From contig JAOBWK010000096.1 in the NCBI GenBank assembly GCA_025463305.1, forward strand, positions 1 to 35,946: a stretch of 35,946 nt of DNA, written 5' to 3'. The position numbers and the translations under genes are program-made. The notes beneath the pieces are model-generated. The model saw only the letters and a program-made list of their open reading frames with translations. It was not told the origin of the DNA and made no database searches. Shown piece by piece: positions 7,896 to 16,462 of the stretch; the first letter of the stretch is position 1, and the number at the start of each line of letters is the position of its first letter. Origin of the DNA: Ilumatobacteraceae bacterium (lineage in GTDB: Bacteria > Actinomycetota > Acidimicrobiia > Acidimicrobiales > Ilumatobacteraceae).

Positions 7896-9377
7896 CTACT
7901 CGGTGCGGCGCCGGACGCGCAACTTGATGGGCGTGGATCCGAAGCCGAACGCCTCGCGGATGCTGCGCTCGAGATAGCGCAGGTAGGTCTGGGGCAGCTC
8001 GCGGTTCACGAACAGCGTGAACGTCGGCGGCTCGGTGGCCCCCTGCAGCGCGTACAGCACGCGGATGCCGCCGGGCGCCGGCTGCTTCTGCTGGGCTGCG
8101 GCGATGACCTTGTTGACGTCGCGGGTGGGCACGCGGCGGTGGTACTGCTCGATCGCGTCGTGCAGGATCGGGGCGAGCTTGTGCACGCCCATGCCGCTCA
8201 GCGCCGAGATCTTCAGGATCGGCGCATCGCCGATGAAGCCGAGCTTGCGCTTCACGTCGGCCAACAGGTCGAGGCGCTGATCGGGGTCGTCGATCAGCTC
8301 CCACTTGTTGAGCAGCAGCACGATCGGGCAGCCAGCGGCGTCGACCCGCTCGGCGAGCCGCTGGTCCTGGCCGGTGATGCCCTCGGTGGCGTCGATGATG
8401 AACAGCGCGATGTCGGAGTCGTCGATCGCGCGCAGCGAACGCACGAACGAGTAGTACTCGGCCGAGTCGTCGATCTTGCTCTTGCGGCGCATGCCGGCGG
8501 TGTCGACGAAGACCATCGGACCGTCGGGCGTCTCGACCAGTGTGTCGATCGCGTCGCGCGTGGTGCCCGGCATGTCGTGGACGACGGACCGGTCGGAGCC
8601 GACCAGGCGGTTGAACAGCGTGCTCTTGCCGACGTTGGGTCGCCCGACCAGGGCGACGCGGGGCGGCGCGAGCTCGGGCGGCGTCCAGTCCTCGTCCTCC
8701 TCGGTGGCCGCCGCGACGCCGGCAGCGCTGACGTCGGGGATGCGGGCGATGACCTCGTCGAGCAGGTCGCCGGCGCGACGGCCGTGCAGCGCGCTCACGG
8801 GGATGGGATCGCCCAGGCCGAGGGCCATGAACTCCCATCGGTCGCGCTCGCGGCGATCGTTGTCGACCTTGTTGGTGACGAGCAGGACCGGCGGCTTGAT
8901 CTTGCGCAGCCACATCGCGATCGACTCGTCGTCGTCGGTGAGCCCGACGGAGCCGTCGACGACGAACAGCACGAGATCGGCCTGCTTGACGGCGGCCTCG
9001 ACCTGGCGGCTGACCTTGGCGTCGAGCTCGCTGCCGGTGGGCAGCCAGCCACCCGTGTCGACCATGAGGAACGGGCGGCCGAGCCACTCGGCCTCGATCT
9101 CCTTGCGGTCGCGGGTGACGCCGGGGCGGTCCTCGACGATGGCCACCTGCTCGCCGACGACTCGGTTGAAGAGCGTGCTCTTGCCGACGTTGGGGCGCCC
9201 GACGATGACCACGGTCGGCAGCATCGAGGGTGTCTCGGTGTTCGTCTTGCTCGCGTCGGTGCTCGGCCTGGGGGTTGCGGGCTCGGTGGCGGCTGGGGTG
9301 CCCGTCGGTTGGGTGCCCGTCGGTTGAGTGCCCGTCGGTTGAGTGCCCGTCGGTTGAGTGGTCGTCTGCTCGGTCAT
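7896..9377 (-). CDS. der: Ribosome-assembly GTPase Der (EngA)
   Basis: Der is an essential double-GTPase that acts in maturation of the 50S ribosomal subunit. Two G domains are visible: the first with GRPNVGKS (60-67), DTGG (107-110) and NKVD (169-172); the second with GRPNVGKS (245-252), DTAG (292-295) and NKWE (357-360). A C-terminal KH-like domain follows and ends KLRVRRRTE. The ATG at 9375-9377 overlaps the upstream gene stop by 4 nt (ATGA). With this start the protein is 493 aa and has a 50-residue Thr/Pro/Gln-rich tail containing four QPTGT copies, which most Der proteins lack. A shorter start (Met52, MLPTVVIVG) would give a canonical length but has no better initiation context. Confidence 0.95.
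   Translation of the reverse strand: MTEQTTTQPTGTQPTGTQPTGTQPTGTPAATEPATPRPSTDASKTNTETPSMLPTVVIVGRPNVGKSTLFNRVVGEQVAIVEDRPGVTRDRKEIEAEWLGRPFLMVDTGGWLPTGSELDAKVSRQVEAAVKQADLVLFVVDGSVGLTDDDESIAMWLRKIKPPVLLVTNKVDNDRRERDRWEFMALGLGDPIPVSALHGRRAGDLLDEVIARIPDVSAAGVAAATEEDEDWTPPELAPPRVALVGRPNVGKSTLFNRLVGSDRSVVHDMPGTTRDAIDTLVETPDGPMVFVDTAGMRRKSKIDDSAEYYSFVRSLRAIDDSDIALFIIDATEGITGQDQRLAERVDAAGCPIVLLLNKWELIDDPDQRLDLLADVKRKLGFIGDAPILKISALSGMGVHKLAPILHDAIEQYHRRVPTRDVNKVIAAAQQKQPAPGGIRVLYALQGATEPPTFTLFVNRELPQTYLRYLERSIREAFGFGSTPIKLRVRRRTE
9298..9357 (-). repeat. Four 15-bp tandem repeats in the 5' end of der
   Basis: Four consecutive copies of GTGCCCGTCGGTTGA (the first with a final G) on the plus strand, nearly identical at DNA level. 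On the coding strand they encode QPTGT x4. The unit length keeps frame, so copy number could change without inactivating der. Confidence 0.93.
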
Positions 9378-10819
9378 CGCTGGATCTCCAGAATCCGGTT
9401 CGGCCCGTCGCTGGTGATCCCCAGGGCCTGGCGGAGCGCGATGCCGTTCGTCGGCACCACCTCCACCGTTCGGGGCAGTGAATCGATGGTGGTGCCGTCG
9501 AGGAAGCGGCCCTCGCTGAGGCACACGTCGGGCAGCAGGTAGCGGTGGCCGTGCGGCTCGGCGTGCAGGACGCGGGCGATGTCCTCGCCCACCATCAGCC
9601 CGGTGACGCCGGTGTTGCCGCCGAAGAACTCATTGGCGACGGGGATGACGCGCACGTCATCGCGGCCGAGGTCGGCGACCAGCGGGCCGAGGACCTGCGC
9701 GCCGAACGGGCCGGTGAGGATGCCGATCGGTGCCGAGGCACGAGGGCGGAGCAGCACGGCGCCGCCGTTGCCGGTGCTGGTCTCGCCGCAGCCACGGTTG
9801 CCGGTGTCGCCGGCGGGGTTGCGTGGGGCCCGGTAGCCGGCGGCCGGCGCGCCGTCGACGGACGCGAAGAAGCCGCTCTGTGGGCCGACGGGGGTGTCGA
9901 CCTCGCCCGTGAACTCCATCGCGAACGTGCGCGCCATGCCGATGCCGTCCTCGTGCATGTCGAACCCGGCATAGGTCTCTGCCTGCGGGAACGGACGCCC
10001 GGTCATCAGGTAGTACTCGTCGGCGGCCAGCACCATCCGGTGGCCGACGGTGGTGAGGAAGATGTCCTGCCAGTCGTGCACCGTGTCGACGACGTCGTCG
10101 GCCTCGGCGAGGGTGTGCATCCGCATCGCCGGCTCGGTGTTGAACTTGCTGAGGCCGAGCGGCACGACCGCGAGCGAGGCGAGCTCGGGGTACTGGTCGA
10201 GCACGCCGGCGAGCGTGTCGTCGAGGACGGCGCCGTCGTTGATGCCCGGGCAGACCACGATCTGGCCGTGCACGGTGATGTCGTGATCGAGCAGGGCACG
10301 CAGCCAGCGCAGGCTCATCCCGCCCCGCGGGTTGCGCAGCATGCGGCTGCGGACCTCGGTGTCGGTGGCGTGGATGCTGACGTGCAGCGGCGACAGGCGC
10401 TCGGTGACGACCCGCTCGAGATCGGCCTCGGTGAACCGGGTGAGCGTGGTGAAGTTGCCGTAGAGGAAGCTCAGCCGGTAGTCGTCGTCCTTCAGGTACA
10501 GGCTCTTGCGCAGGCCCTTCGGCAGTTGGTAGATGAAGCAGAACTCGCAGTGGTTGTCGCAGGTCCGGACCCGGTCGAAGACCGCGCTCTCGACCTCGAC
10601 GCCGAGCGGCGCGCCCTCGATCTTGGACACCTCGATGGCCAGCTCGACGTTGCCCCGACGCACCTCGAGGTCCAGCTCGGCCTCGTCGACCAGCAACCGC
10701 CACTCGATGATGTCGCGCGGCACCTGCCCGTTGAGGCGGACGACCTCGTCGCCGACCATCAACCCGGCCAGCTCCGCCGGCGAACCGGAGGCGACAACAG
10801 TGACAGTGGGCAGCGACAT
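9374..10819 (-). CDS. PDZ / radical-SAM / DUF512 protein
   Basis: 481 aa. The N-terminal about 60 residues form a PDZ-like domain (SPAELAGLMVGDEVVRLNG). A radical-SAM cluster motif CxxxCxxC follows (Cys87, Cys91, Cys94 in CDNHCEFC), then the diagnostic KGLRKSLYLKDDDYRLSF segment and a C-terminal DUF512 region (ILTGPFGAQVLGP...). The same order is known in a family annotated as putative radical-SAM/DUF512 enzymes, often next to der in other bacteria; its reaction is unknown. It overlaps der by 4 nt, implying coupled translation. A TACCCT hexamer 9 nt upstream of the ATG is a possible -10 box, divergent from the ispH promoter. Confidence 0.9.
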   Translation of the reverse strand: MSLPTVTVVASGSPAELAGLMVGDEVVRLNGQVPRDIIEWRLLVDEAELDLEVRRGNVELAIEVSKIEGAPLGVEVESAVFDRVRTCDNHCEFCFIYQLPKGLRKSLYLKDDDYRLSFLYGNFTTLTRFTEADLERVVTERLSPLHVSIHATDTEVRSRMLRNPRGGMSLRWLRALLDHDITVHGQIVVCPGINDGAVLDDTLAGVLDQYPELASLAVVPLGLSKFNTEPAMRMHTLAEADDVVDTVHDWQDIFLTTVGHRMVLAADEYYLMTGRPFPQAETYAGFDMHEDGIGMARTFAMEFTGEVDTPVGPQSGFFASVDGAPAAGYRAPRNPAGDTGNRGCGETSTGNGGAVLLRPRASAPIGILTGPFGAQVLGPLVADLGRDDVRVIPVANEFFGGNTGVTGLMVGEDIARVLHAEPHGHRYLLPDVCLSEGRFLDGTTIDSLPRTVEVVPTNGIALRQALGITSDGPNRILEIQR

Positions 10820-10859
10820 AGCCCGTCAAGGGTACCGGCGGCAAGTCCGGAGCGCTCGG

Positions 10860-10865
10860 TAGCGT
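10860..10865 (+). promoter_or_regulatory. Putative -10 box TAGCGT for ispH (leaderless layout)
   Basis: TAGCGT is followed by six bases (GAGGGC) and then the GTG start at 10872, so transcription would begin at or next to the start codon. The divergent gene starts at 10819, so both promoters lie within a 52-bp gap. Confidence 0.55.
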
Positions 10866-10871
10866 GAGGGC

Positions 10872-11903
10872 GTGGATGTCGACCGTGTGCTGCTCGCCGA
10901 ACCGCGGGGGTTCTGTGCCGGCGTGGAGATGGCCATCAAGGCCCTGGCGTTCATGGTGCGCAGCTTCCCGGCGCCGGTGTACTGCTACCACGAGATCGTG
11001 CACAACAAGCTCATCGTCGAGCAGTTCGAGGCGCAGGGCGTGGTCTTCGTCGACGACATCGCCGATGTGCCGGCCGGCTCGCCGATCATGCTCTCCGCGC
11101 ACGGCTCGGCGCCCGACGTCGTGCTCGCCGCCAGGGCGCGGGGCAGCTACGTGGTCGACTCGGTGTGCCCGCTCGTCACCAAGGTGCACCACGAGGTCAA
11201 GGTCCGTGCGAACAAGGGCTACCGCATCGTCTACGTCGGCCACGAGGGCCACGAGGAAGCGGTCGGCACGATGGCGGTCGCCCCGGCGGCCATCAGCCGG
11301 GTCGAGTCGGTGGCCGAGGTCGACGCGCTCCCCCAGTTCAAAGAGCCCGTCGCGCTGCTCGCCCAGACCACGTTGTCGCACCGCGACTGGGAGGGCGTCG
11401 CCGTCGCCGTGCGCGAGCGCTACCCCGACGTGTGGTCGCCGGGGCGCAGCGACCTCTGCTTCGCCACCACCAACCGCCAGTCCGCGCTGATGAGCATCGC
11501 CCCGCGCGTCGACGCGCTCATCGTCATCGGCTCGGCCAACTCGTCGAACACCCGGGCGCTCGAGAAGCTGGCCATCGCCGCCGGCTGCCCACGCGTGTTC
11601 CGGATCAACGACGTCGAGGAGCTGCCGAACGACCTGTGCGGCGTCGTCGGCGTCACCGCCGGTGCATCGGCTCCGGAGGACCTCGTCCAGGCCGTCGTGC
11701 GCCACCTCGCTCCCCGCGACGGCGTCGAGACCGTGCGCGCCACGGAGGAGGACGAGTACTTCCCGCCGCCGCGCAACATCCGCGACCTGCAGGCCGCCAT
11801 CAGCCGGGCCGCGGCGGTGCTGCTCGGCGCATCGTCGGATGCCGCGGCGATCGACGACCGGGCCGTGCCGGCCAGCGAGGTCCTGGCGGCACTGAGCCAC
11901 TGA
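10872..11903 (+). CDS. ispH: 4-hydroxy-3-methylbut-2-enyl diphosphate reductase (IspH/LytB)
   Basis: IspH catalyses the last step of the MEP isoprenoid pathway, reducing HMBPP to IPP and DMAPP with an oxygen-sensitive iron-sulfur cluster. The three conserved cluster cysteines are Cys15 (PRGFCAGV), Cys99 (DSVCPLVTKVH) and Cys196 (DLCFATTNRQ). Substrate-site residues His40, His77, His124 and Thr167 are also in the expected places, as is the VIGSANSSNT segment. 343 aa, somewhat longer than the E. coli enzyme because of its C-terminal end. The GTG start is supported by the N-terminal match and the TAGCGT box 6 nt upstream. Its presence implies isoprenoid synthesis through the MEP route. Confidence 0.97.
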   Translation: MDVDRVLLAEPRGFCAGVEMAIKALAFMVRSFPAPVYCYHEIVHNKLIVEQFEAQGVVFVDDIADVPAGSPIMLSAHGSAPDVVLAARARGSYVVDSVCPLVTKVHHEVKVRANKGYRIVYVGHEGHEEAVGTMAVAPAAISRVESVAEVDALPQFKEPVALLAQTTLSHRDWEGVAVAVRERYPDVWSPGRSDLCFATTNRQSALMSIAPRVDALIVIGSANSSNTRALEKLAIAAGCPRVFRINDVEELPNDLCGVVGVTAGASAPEDLVQAVVRHLAPRDGVETVRATEEDEYFPPPRNIRDLQAAISRAAAVLLGASSDAAAIDDRAVPASEVLAALSH

Positions 11904-11932
11904 CCTGCGTCACCGGGTGGCAGGCTGCACCC

Positions 11933-12340
11933 GTGCTGTCGCCCACCACTGCCACCATCCGCCTCACCCTCCACGTCCTCGCCGCCACGATCTGGGTCGG
12001 CGGCCAGTTCACGCTCGCGGGCCTGCTGCCGGTTCTGCGCGACCACGAGGGCGCAGCGAAGCAGGCCGCCCGGGCGTTCAACCGCATCGCCTGGCCGGCG
12101 TTCGCCGTGCTCGTGCTGACCGGGATGTGGAACCTGGCCGAGGTCAACGTCGCCGACGCACCCACCAGCTACCAGATCACCGTGTTCGTCAAGGTCGCCA
12201 TGGCGATCATCGCCGGCGCCGCCGCAGCAGCACACACCGCGGCGAAGTCGAAGCTGGCCCTCGCCCTCGGCGGCGCACTGAGCGGCGTGGCCTCGATCGC
12301 CGCCGTCTTCCTCGGCGTCCTCCTCCACACCGGCCGCTGA
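11933..12340 (+). CDS. Small CopD-like membrane protein
   Basis: 135 aa with four predicted transmembrane helices. The first helix contains LHVLAATIWVGGQ, the His-(x)6-Trp-x-Gly-Gly pattern of CopD/YozB-type copper-resistance or haem-related membrane domains. Further helices lie at about 49-65 (WPAFAVLVLTGMWNL), 79-100 and 108-130. The GTG at 11933 is the best in-frame start after the ispH stop (11903) and puts the first helix at the N-terminus. It may be co-transcribed with ispH (29-nt gap). The actual ligand is unknown. Its stop is 6 nt from the stop of the convergent acyl-CoA dehydrogenase gene, with no clear terminator between. Confidence 0.78.
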   Translation: MLSPTTATIRLTLHVLAATIWVGGQFTLAGLLPVLRDHEGAAKQAARAFNRIAWPAFAVLVLTGMWNLAEVNVADAPTSYQITVFVKVAMAIIAGAAAAAHTAAKSKLALALGGALSGVASIAAVFLGVLLHTGR

Positions 12341-12346
12341 CTCAGG

Positions 12347-13552
12347 TCAGTTGCGGGGGACTTCGCTCCAGGGGCGGTCGCGGTCGACGCGGACGTCGCC
12401 GGGGAGGCCGAGGATGCGCTCGCCGAGGATGTTCTTCATCACCTCGGTCGTGCCGCCCTCGATCGAGTTCGCGCGCATCCGCAGGAACGCCTTCTGCATG
12501 GTGTCGAAGTCGAGGGCGCGCGCCGGGCGGGTCATCGCATAGCTGCCGTAGAGCATCCCTTCCGCGCCGAGCAGATCGACGATGAGGTTGTACACGGCCT
12601 TGTTCAGCTCGGCCGACGCGCCCTTGCCGATCGAGCCCTCCGGCCCCGGATCGCCGAGTCGGCGGTTCTGGTTGGCGCGGATGTTGGTGAGCCGCAGGAT
12701 CTCGGCCCGGCTCCACAGCTTCATCACCTCGTCGAGGGTGGCCGGGTCCTTGCGGTCCTCGGGCAGCGCCTGCCAGGTCTTCACCAGATCGCGGATGACC
12801 CCAGAGCCCTTGGCAGGGATCGCCCCGCCGATCGACACCCGCTCGTTCATCAGCGTGGTCAGCGACACCCGCCAGCCGTCGCCGGGCTTGCCGAGCATCT
12901 CGTCGTCGGGGATGCGGGTGTCGGTGAAGAAGACCTCGTTGAACTCGGCCTCGCCGGTCATCTGGCGCAGCGGCTTGACCTCGACGGTGAGCGCGTGCAT
13001 GTCGACGACGAACGCGGTGAGCCCGGCGTGCTTCACGGCGTCGGGGTCGGTGCGCACGACGAGCAGGCCTCGGCGTGAGACGTGCGCAAGCGTGGTCCAC
13101 ACCTTCTGCCCGTTGCACACCCACTCGTCGCCGTCGCGCACGCCCCTGGCCGAGAGCCCGGCGAAGTCGGAGCCGGCACCCGGCTCGCTGAACAGCTGGC
13201 ACCAGATCTCCTCGCACGTGAACAGCGGCCGGAGGTAGCGGCTCTTCTGGGCCTCGGTGCCCCACACCGCGACGGTGGGCCCGCACATGCCGTAGCCGAT
13301 GGGGTTGCGCGAGCCACACGCCGGCGCGCCCGCTGCGAACACCCGCTCGTTGATCCGCTTCTGCAGCTTGGCGTTCAGCGCGAGGCCGCCGTGACCGACC
13401 GGGAAGTGCACCCACGCCAGGCCGGCGTCGAACTGCGCGCCGAGGAACTCGATGGCCTTCGTCGTGGCCGGCGGGTACGACTCGAGCAGCTCGCTGACGA
13501 GATCGTCGACCCGCTGTTCGTCGGCGGTGAGCGCGGATTCGGTGATGGACAT
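12347..13552 (-). CDS. Acyl-CoA dehydrogenase
   Basis: 401-aa FAD enzyme of the acyl-CoA dehydrogenase family, which oxidises acyl-CoA thioesters to 2-enoyl-CoA. The N-terminal helical domain is followed by the flavin-binding LFSEPGAGSDFAGL and WTTLAHVSRRGLLVVRTD segments. The C-terminal domain ends with RANSIEGGTTEVMKNILGER, where the Glu of IEGGT is in the position of the catalytic base of many family members. Substrate specificity cannot be read; long-chain, steroid side-chain or branched substrates are possible. A TATTCT box lies 7 nt upstream of the ATG, suggesting its own leaderless promoter. It is downstream of a flavin reductase and opposite an acyl-CoA ligase, a lipid-degradation context. 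Confidence 0.93.
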   Translation of the reverse strand: MSITESALTADEQRVDDLVSELLESYPPATTKAIEFLGAQFDAGLAWVHFPVGHGGLALNAKLQKRINERVFAAGAPACGSRNPIGYGMCGPTVAVWGTEAQKSRYLRPLFTCEEIWCQLFSEPGAGSDFAGLSARGVRDGDEWVCNGQKVWTTLAHVSRRGLLVVRTDPDAVKHAGLTAFVVDMHALTVEVKPLRQMTGEAEFNEVFFTDTRIPDDEMLGKPGDGWRVSLTTLMNERVSIGGAIPAKGSGVIRDLVKTWQALPEDRKDPATLDEVMKLWSRAEILRLTNIRANQNRRLGDPGPEGSIGKGASAELNKAVYNLIVDLLGAEGMLYGSYAMTRPARALDFDTMQKAFLRMRANSIEGGTTEVMKNILGERILGLPGDVRVDRDRPWSEVPRN

Positions 13553-13559
13553 GTCGCGG

Positions 13560-13565
13560 AGAATA
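13560..13565 (-). promoter_or_regulatory. Putative -10 box TATTCT for the acyl-CoA dehydrogenase
   Basis: On the minus strand TATTCT is followed by seven bases (CCGCGAC) and the ATG at 13552. A GAGGAG immediately upstream of the hexamer could act as a distant ribosome site if transcription started further back. Confidence 0.5.
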
Positions 13566-13576
13566 CTCCTCGGCGA

Positions 13577-14155
13577 TCAGTCCTCCGGCTCGTCGTCGCC
13601 GACGTCGTCGAAGCCGGCGGCCGCGAGGCGTGCGAGCAGCGCGTCGCGGATGCTGACCCCCGGAGCGCGCGCCTTGTCGCCCGTGATCCGCCAGCCCAGC
13701 CGGCTGCTGTAGAGCAGCGGCGGCTCCTTCAACCGTCCCGGCCCGACCTCGACGACGCGTGCGAAGAAGAGGTCGTGGTCGAACATCGGCTTGACCTCGA
13801 ACGTCTCGCAGCGCAGCCAGGCGATCGCGTTGCGGGCCACGGGGAGCCCGTCGGGCAGGAAGTCGAGGTAGTCGTCGGCGATGTAGCGGAACTTGCGGCC
13901 GGGATACGAGAAGTACTGGCCGACGTCGACCTGGTCGCCGGCGAGGATCGACACGGCGAACTGCCCGGACGCCGCGATGAGCGGGTGGGTGTCGTGCTTG
14001 GGCGACACGCTCGCCATCACGATCGGCTCCTCGAAGCTGACCTGGCAGACCCAGTGGCTGCAGTAGGCCCGGGCCACGCCGTCGTGCGCCGCGCCGACGA
14101 GCTGCACGCCCTTCATCATCTGCCCGAGGCTGCGCTTGATGGTCTGGTCGATCAC
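13577..14155 (-). CDS. Flavin reductase-like FMN-binding protein
   Basis: 192 aa, of the flavin reductase / split-barrel FMN-binding family (DIM6/NTAB type). Typical segments are an N-terminal GVQLVGAAHDGVARAYCSHWV, then EEPIVMASVSPKHDTHPLI and FAVSILAGDQVDVGQYFS. Such proteins supply reduced FMN to partner monooxygenases or act as FMN oxidoreductases. The GTG at 14155 follows the upstream gene stop (14165) by 9 nt, so it is probably co-transcribed with the SirB1-like gene. The C-terminus is acidic (DDVGDDEPED). No monooxygenase is immediately adjacent; the LLM enzyme at 23877 is a possible but distant client. Confidence 0.82.
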   Translation of the reverse strand: MIDQTIKRSLGQMMKGVQLVGAAHDGVARAYCSHWVCQVSFEEPIVMASVSPKHDTHPLIAASGQFAVSILAGDQVDVGQYFSYPGRKFRYIADDYLDFLPDGLPVARNAIAWLRCETFEVKPMFDHDLFFARVVEVGPGRLKEPPLLYSSRLGWRITGDKARAPGVSIRDALLARLAAAGFDDVGDDEPED

Positions 14156-14164
14156 CAGCGCAAC

Positions 14165-14878
14165 CTAATTGAACGGGGCGACGGCGCGGGCGGCGGCCTG
14201 CTCGTCGTAGGCCGGGCCCTGGGGGAACCAGCTGAGCACCTCGAACACCCACGGCAGGTGCTGGCGGTCGGTGAACCGCTTCATGCACGCGACCCGGATG
14301 TTGTTGACGATGCGGAAGAGGATGTCGATGTTCGCCGTCGGTCGTAGGTAGGCGTCGTTCCACGCTGCGGCACCGCCGCTGAAGCGGTGGAACAGCTCCC
14401 TCGCGCCGTCCGCACCGAACACGCGAACGCCGTTGAACGGATCCGCGAACCGCCCGGGATGTGCGCCGTCGCCGACGAGGAAGTGGCCGGGCATGCCGAT
14501 GCCGACGATCGGGATGTCCTTGCGCCGGGCCACCTCCATCGCCAGCACCGACAGCGAGATCGGGATGCCGAGGCCAGAGCGACGAACGTCGGAGAGCATC
14601 GAGTTGCTCATCGCGTAGTACGCGTCGGTGTTGCCGCGCAGCGGTTGCGGGCCGGAGAACAGCCCGGCGATCACGCCGTCGAAGGTGGTCGCGTCGAGGG
14701 TGTCGGCGATGACATCGAGCGCACGCCGTTCGACCTCGACGTCGATGTCGCGCCCGGCGAGCACGCAGATCAGCAAGCAGCACAGATCGAGCGGCAGGAC
14801 AGGTCCGTCGGGACCGTCGATCCATTCGGCACCGTCGAGGACGGCCCGCAGCCGAGCCTTGGTCGCGCCGAGATCCAC
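14165..14878 (-). CDS. SirB1-like / transglutaminase-like protein
   Basis: 237 aa, matching the SirB1 N-terminal (transglutaminase-like) family: NTDAYYAMSNSMLSDV, LGIPISLSVLAMEVARR and IVGIGMPGHFLVGDG are the family core. The known E. coli relative (SirB1/YchA) lacks an established reaction. The GTG at 14878 is chosen because the recognisable protein starts there (MDLGATKARLRAVL) and a TACGGT box sits 7 nt upstream; the long open frame further upstream runs antisense to the ligase gene and is not coding. Divergent from the acyl-CoA ligase across a 33-bp gap. Confidence 0.82.
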   Translation of the reverse strand: MDLGATKARLRAVLDGAEWIDGPDGPVLPLDLCCLLICVLAGRDIDVEVERRALDVIADTLDATTFDGVIAGLFSGPQPLRGNTDAYYAMSNSMLSDVRRSGLGIPISLSVLAMEVARRKDIPIVGIGMPGHFLVGDGAHPGRFADPFNGVRVFGADGARELFHRFSGGAAAWNDAYLRPTANIDILFRIVNNIRVACMKRFTDRQHLPWVFEVLSWFPQGPAYDEQAAARAVAPFN

Positions 14879-14885
14879 GTGGCAA

Positions 14886-14904
14886 ACCGTACCCGGGCTA
14901 CGTT
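14886..14904. promoter_or_regulatory. Back-to-back -10 boxes of two divergent leaderless genes
   Basis: Minus strand: TACGGT (14886-14891), 7 nt before the GTG at 14878. Plus strand: TACGTT (14899-14904), 7 nt before the ATG at 14912. The whole divergent intergenic region is only 33 bp, so each -35 region must lie within the opposite gene. Confidence 0.55.
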
Positions 14905-14911
14905 CACATCC

Positions 14912-16462
14912 ATGTTCCCCGGTGCCTTCGTTGCCACGACCCCCGACAAGCCAGCGGTCATCATGGCCTCGACCGGCGCCGTGCAGACCTTTGCCGAGCT
15001 CGACGCGGCGGCCAACCGACTGAGCCAGCTCCTGTTCTCGGCGGGTCTGCGCCCGGGCGACCACGTCGCGCTCTGCATGGAGAACCACCCGCGGTTCCTC
15101 GAGGTGCTCTGGGGCTGTCACTACGCCGGGTTGGTGTACACCGCGTGCTCGAGCCGGCTGACGAGCCCCGAGCTGTCGTACATCATCAACGACTGCGCGG
15201 CGCGGGTGTTCATCACCAGCACCTACAAGGCCGACCAGGCCGCCGAGGTCGTCGCCACCACGCCGGCGGTCGAGCTGCGGCTGATGTTCGACGGCACCAT
15301 CGAGGGCTACGACAGCTACGAGACCGCGACCGCCGCGCAGCCGTCGACACCGCTCGACGCACGGATCGCCGGCGTGGACATGCTCTATTCGTCCGGCACC
15401 ACGGGGCTGCCCAAGGGCGTGACGGGCACGTTCCAGGCGCGCAGCCTGATCGACACCCCGATCTCGGTGATGGGTGCGTTGAGCATGCTCTTCGGCGGAT
15501 CGTCGGAGTCGATCTACCTCTCGCCTGCGCCGCTCTACCACGCCGCCCCGCTGCGGTTCTGCATGTCGGTCCAGGCGCTGGGCGGCACGGTCGTGGTGAT
15601 GGAGCACTTCGATCCCGAGGCCTACCTCGGGCTGATCGAGCGCTACCGCACCAACATCAGCCAGGTCGTGCCGACGATGTTCGTGCGGTTGATGAAGCTG
15701 CCGGACGAGACGCGCACGAAGTACGACGTCAGCTCGATGCAGACCATCATCCACGCCGCGGCGCCGTGCCCGATCCCGGTGAAGCGGGCCATCATCGATT
15801 GGTTCGGCCCGATCGTGCACGAGTACTACGCCGGCACCGAGGGCAACGGCTTCGTGTACTGCAACAGCGAGATGTGGCTCGCCCACCAGGGCACCGTCGG
15901 CGTGGCGATCGGCTGCACGGTCCACATCGTCGGCGACGACGGCGAGGAGCTGCCCGCGTACGAGAGCGGCACGATCTACTTCGAGGGCGGCGCCAGGTTC
16001 GAGTACCACAACGATCCGGAGAAGACCGCGAGCTCGCGCCATCCGAAGGGCTGGAGCACGCTCGGCGATGTCGGCTACCTCGACGACGACAAGTTCCTCT
16101 TCCTCACCGATCGCAAGGCGTACATGATCATCTCCGGCGGGGTGAACATCTACCCGCAGGAGGCCGAGAACGCGCTCGTCACCCATCCGAAGGTGGTCGA
16201 CGTCGCCGTGTTCGGCGTGCCCAACGACGACTTCGGCGAGGAGGTCAAGGCCGTCGTCCAGCCGGTCGAGATGCCGGCGAACGAGGACGACGCGCGGGTG
16301 CTCGCCGCTGAGCTGATCGCCTACTGCAAGTCGCAGCTGGCCGACGTCAAGTGCCCGCGCTCCATCGACTTCCGCCCCGAGCTGCCCCGCCATCCGACGG
16401 GCAAGCTGTACAAGCGCCTGCTCAAGGACGAGTACTGGAAGGACGCGGGTCGCACGATCTGA
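14912..16462 (+). CDS. AMP-forming acyl-CoA synthetase/ligase
   Basis: 516-aa member of the ANL superfamily, which activates a carboxylic acid with ATP and transfers it to CoA. Motifs in order: the P-loop YSSGTTGLPKGV at about residue 158; YYAGTEGNG (A5-type motif) in the middle; TLGDVGYLDDDKFLFLTDR with the hinge Asp/Arg, then GGVNIYPQEAENAL; and the C-terminal PTGKLYKR containing the catalytic Lys. Acid substrate unknown; the context (acyl-CoA dehydrogenase opposite) suggests fatty or aromatic acids. The ATG follows TACGTT by 7 nt. The stop overlaps the methyltransferase start (TGATG). Confidence 0.93.
   Translation: MFPGAFVATTPDKPAVIMASTGAVQTFAELDAAANRLSQLLFSAGLRPGDHVALCMENHPRFLEVLWGCHYAGLVYTACSSRLTSPELSYIINDCAARVFITSTYKADQAAEVVATTPAVELRLMFDGTIEGYDSYETATAAQPSTPLDARIAGVDMLYSSGTTGLPKGVTGTFQARSLIDTPISVMGALSMLFGGSSESIYLSPAPLYHAAPLRFCMSVQALGGTVVVMEHFDPEAYLGLIERYRTNISQVVPTMFVRLMKLPDETRTKYDVSSMQTIIHAAAPCPIPVKRAIIDWFGPIVHEYYAGTEGNGFVYCNSEMWLAHQGTVGVAIGCTVHIVGDDGEELPAYESGTIYFEGGARFEYHNDPEKTASSRHPKGWSTLGDVGYLDDDKFLFLTDRKAYMIISGGVNIYPQEAENALVTHPKVVDVAVFGVPNDDFGEEVKAVVQPVEMPANEDDARVLAAELIAYCKSQLADVKCPRSIDFRPELPRHPTGKLYKRLLKDEYWKDAGRTI

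Noticed and set aside
12337..12350. Short hairpin CTGAC-TCAG-GTCAG between convergent genes.
   Set aside because: Only 5 bp of stem and no U tract on either strand; it overlaps the stop codons.
14160..14168. GCAACCTAA, identical to half of the iron box at 4137-4145, just upstream of the flavin reductase start.
   Set aside because: Only the half-site matches (9/19 against consensus). It lies in the coding end of the SirB1-like gene with no second half, so chance is likelier than a DtxR site.
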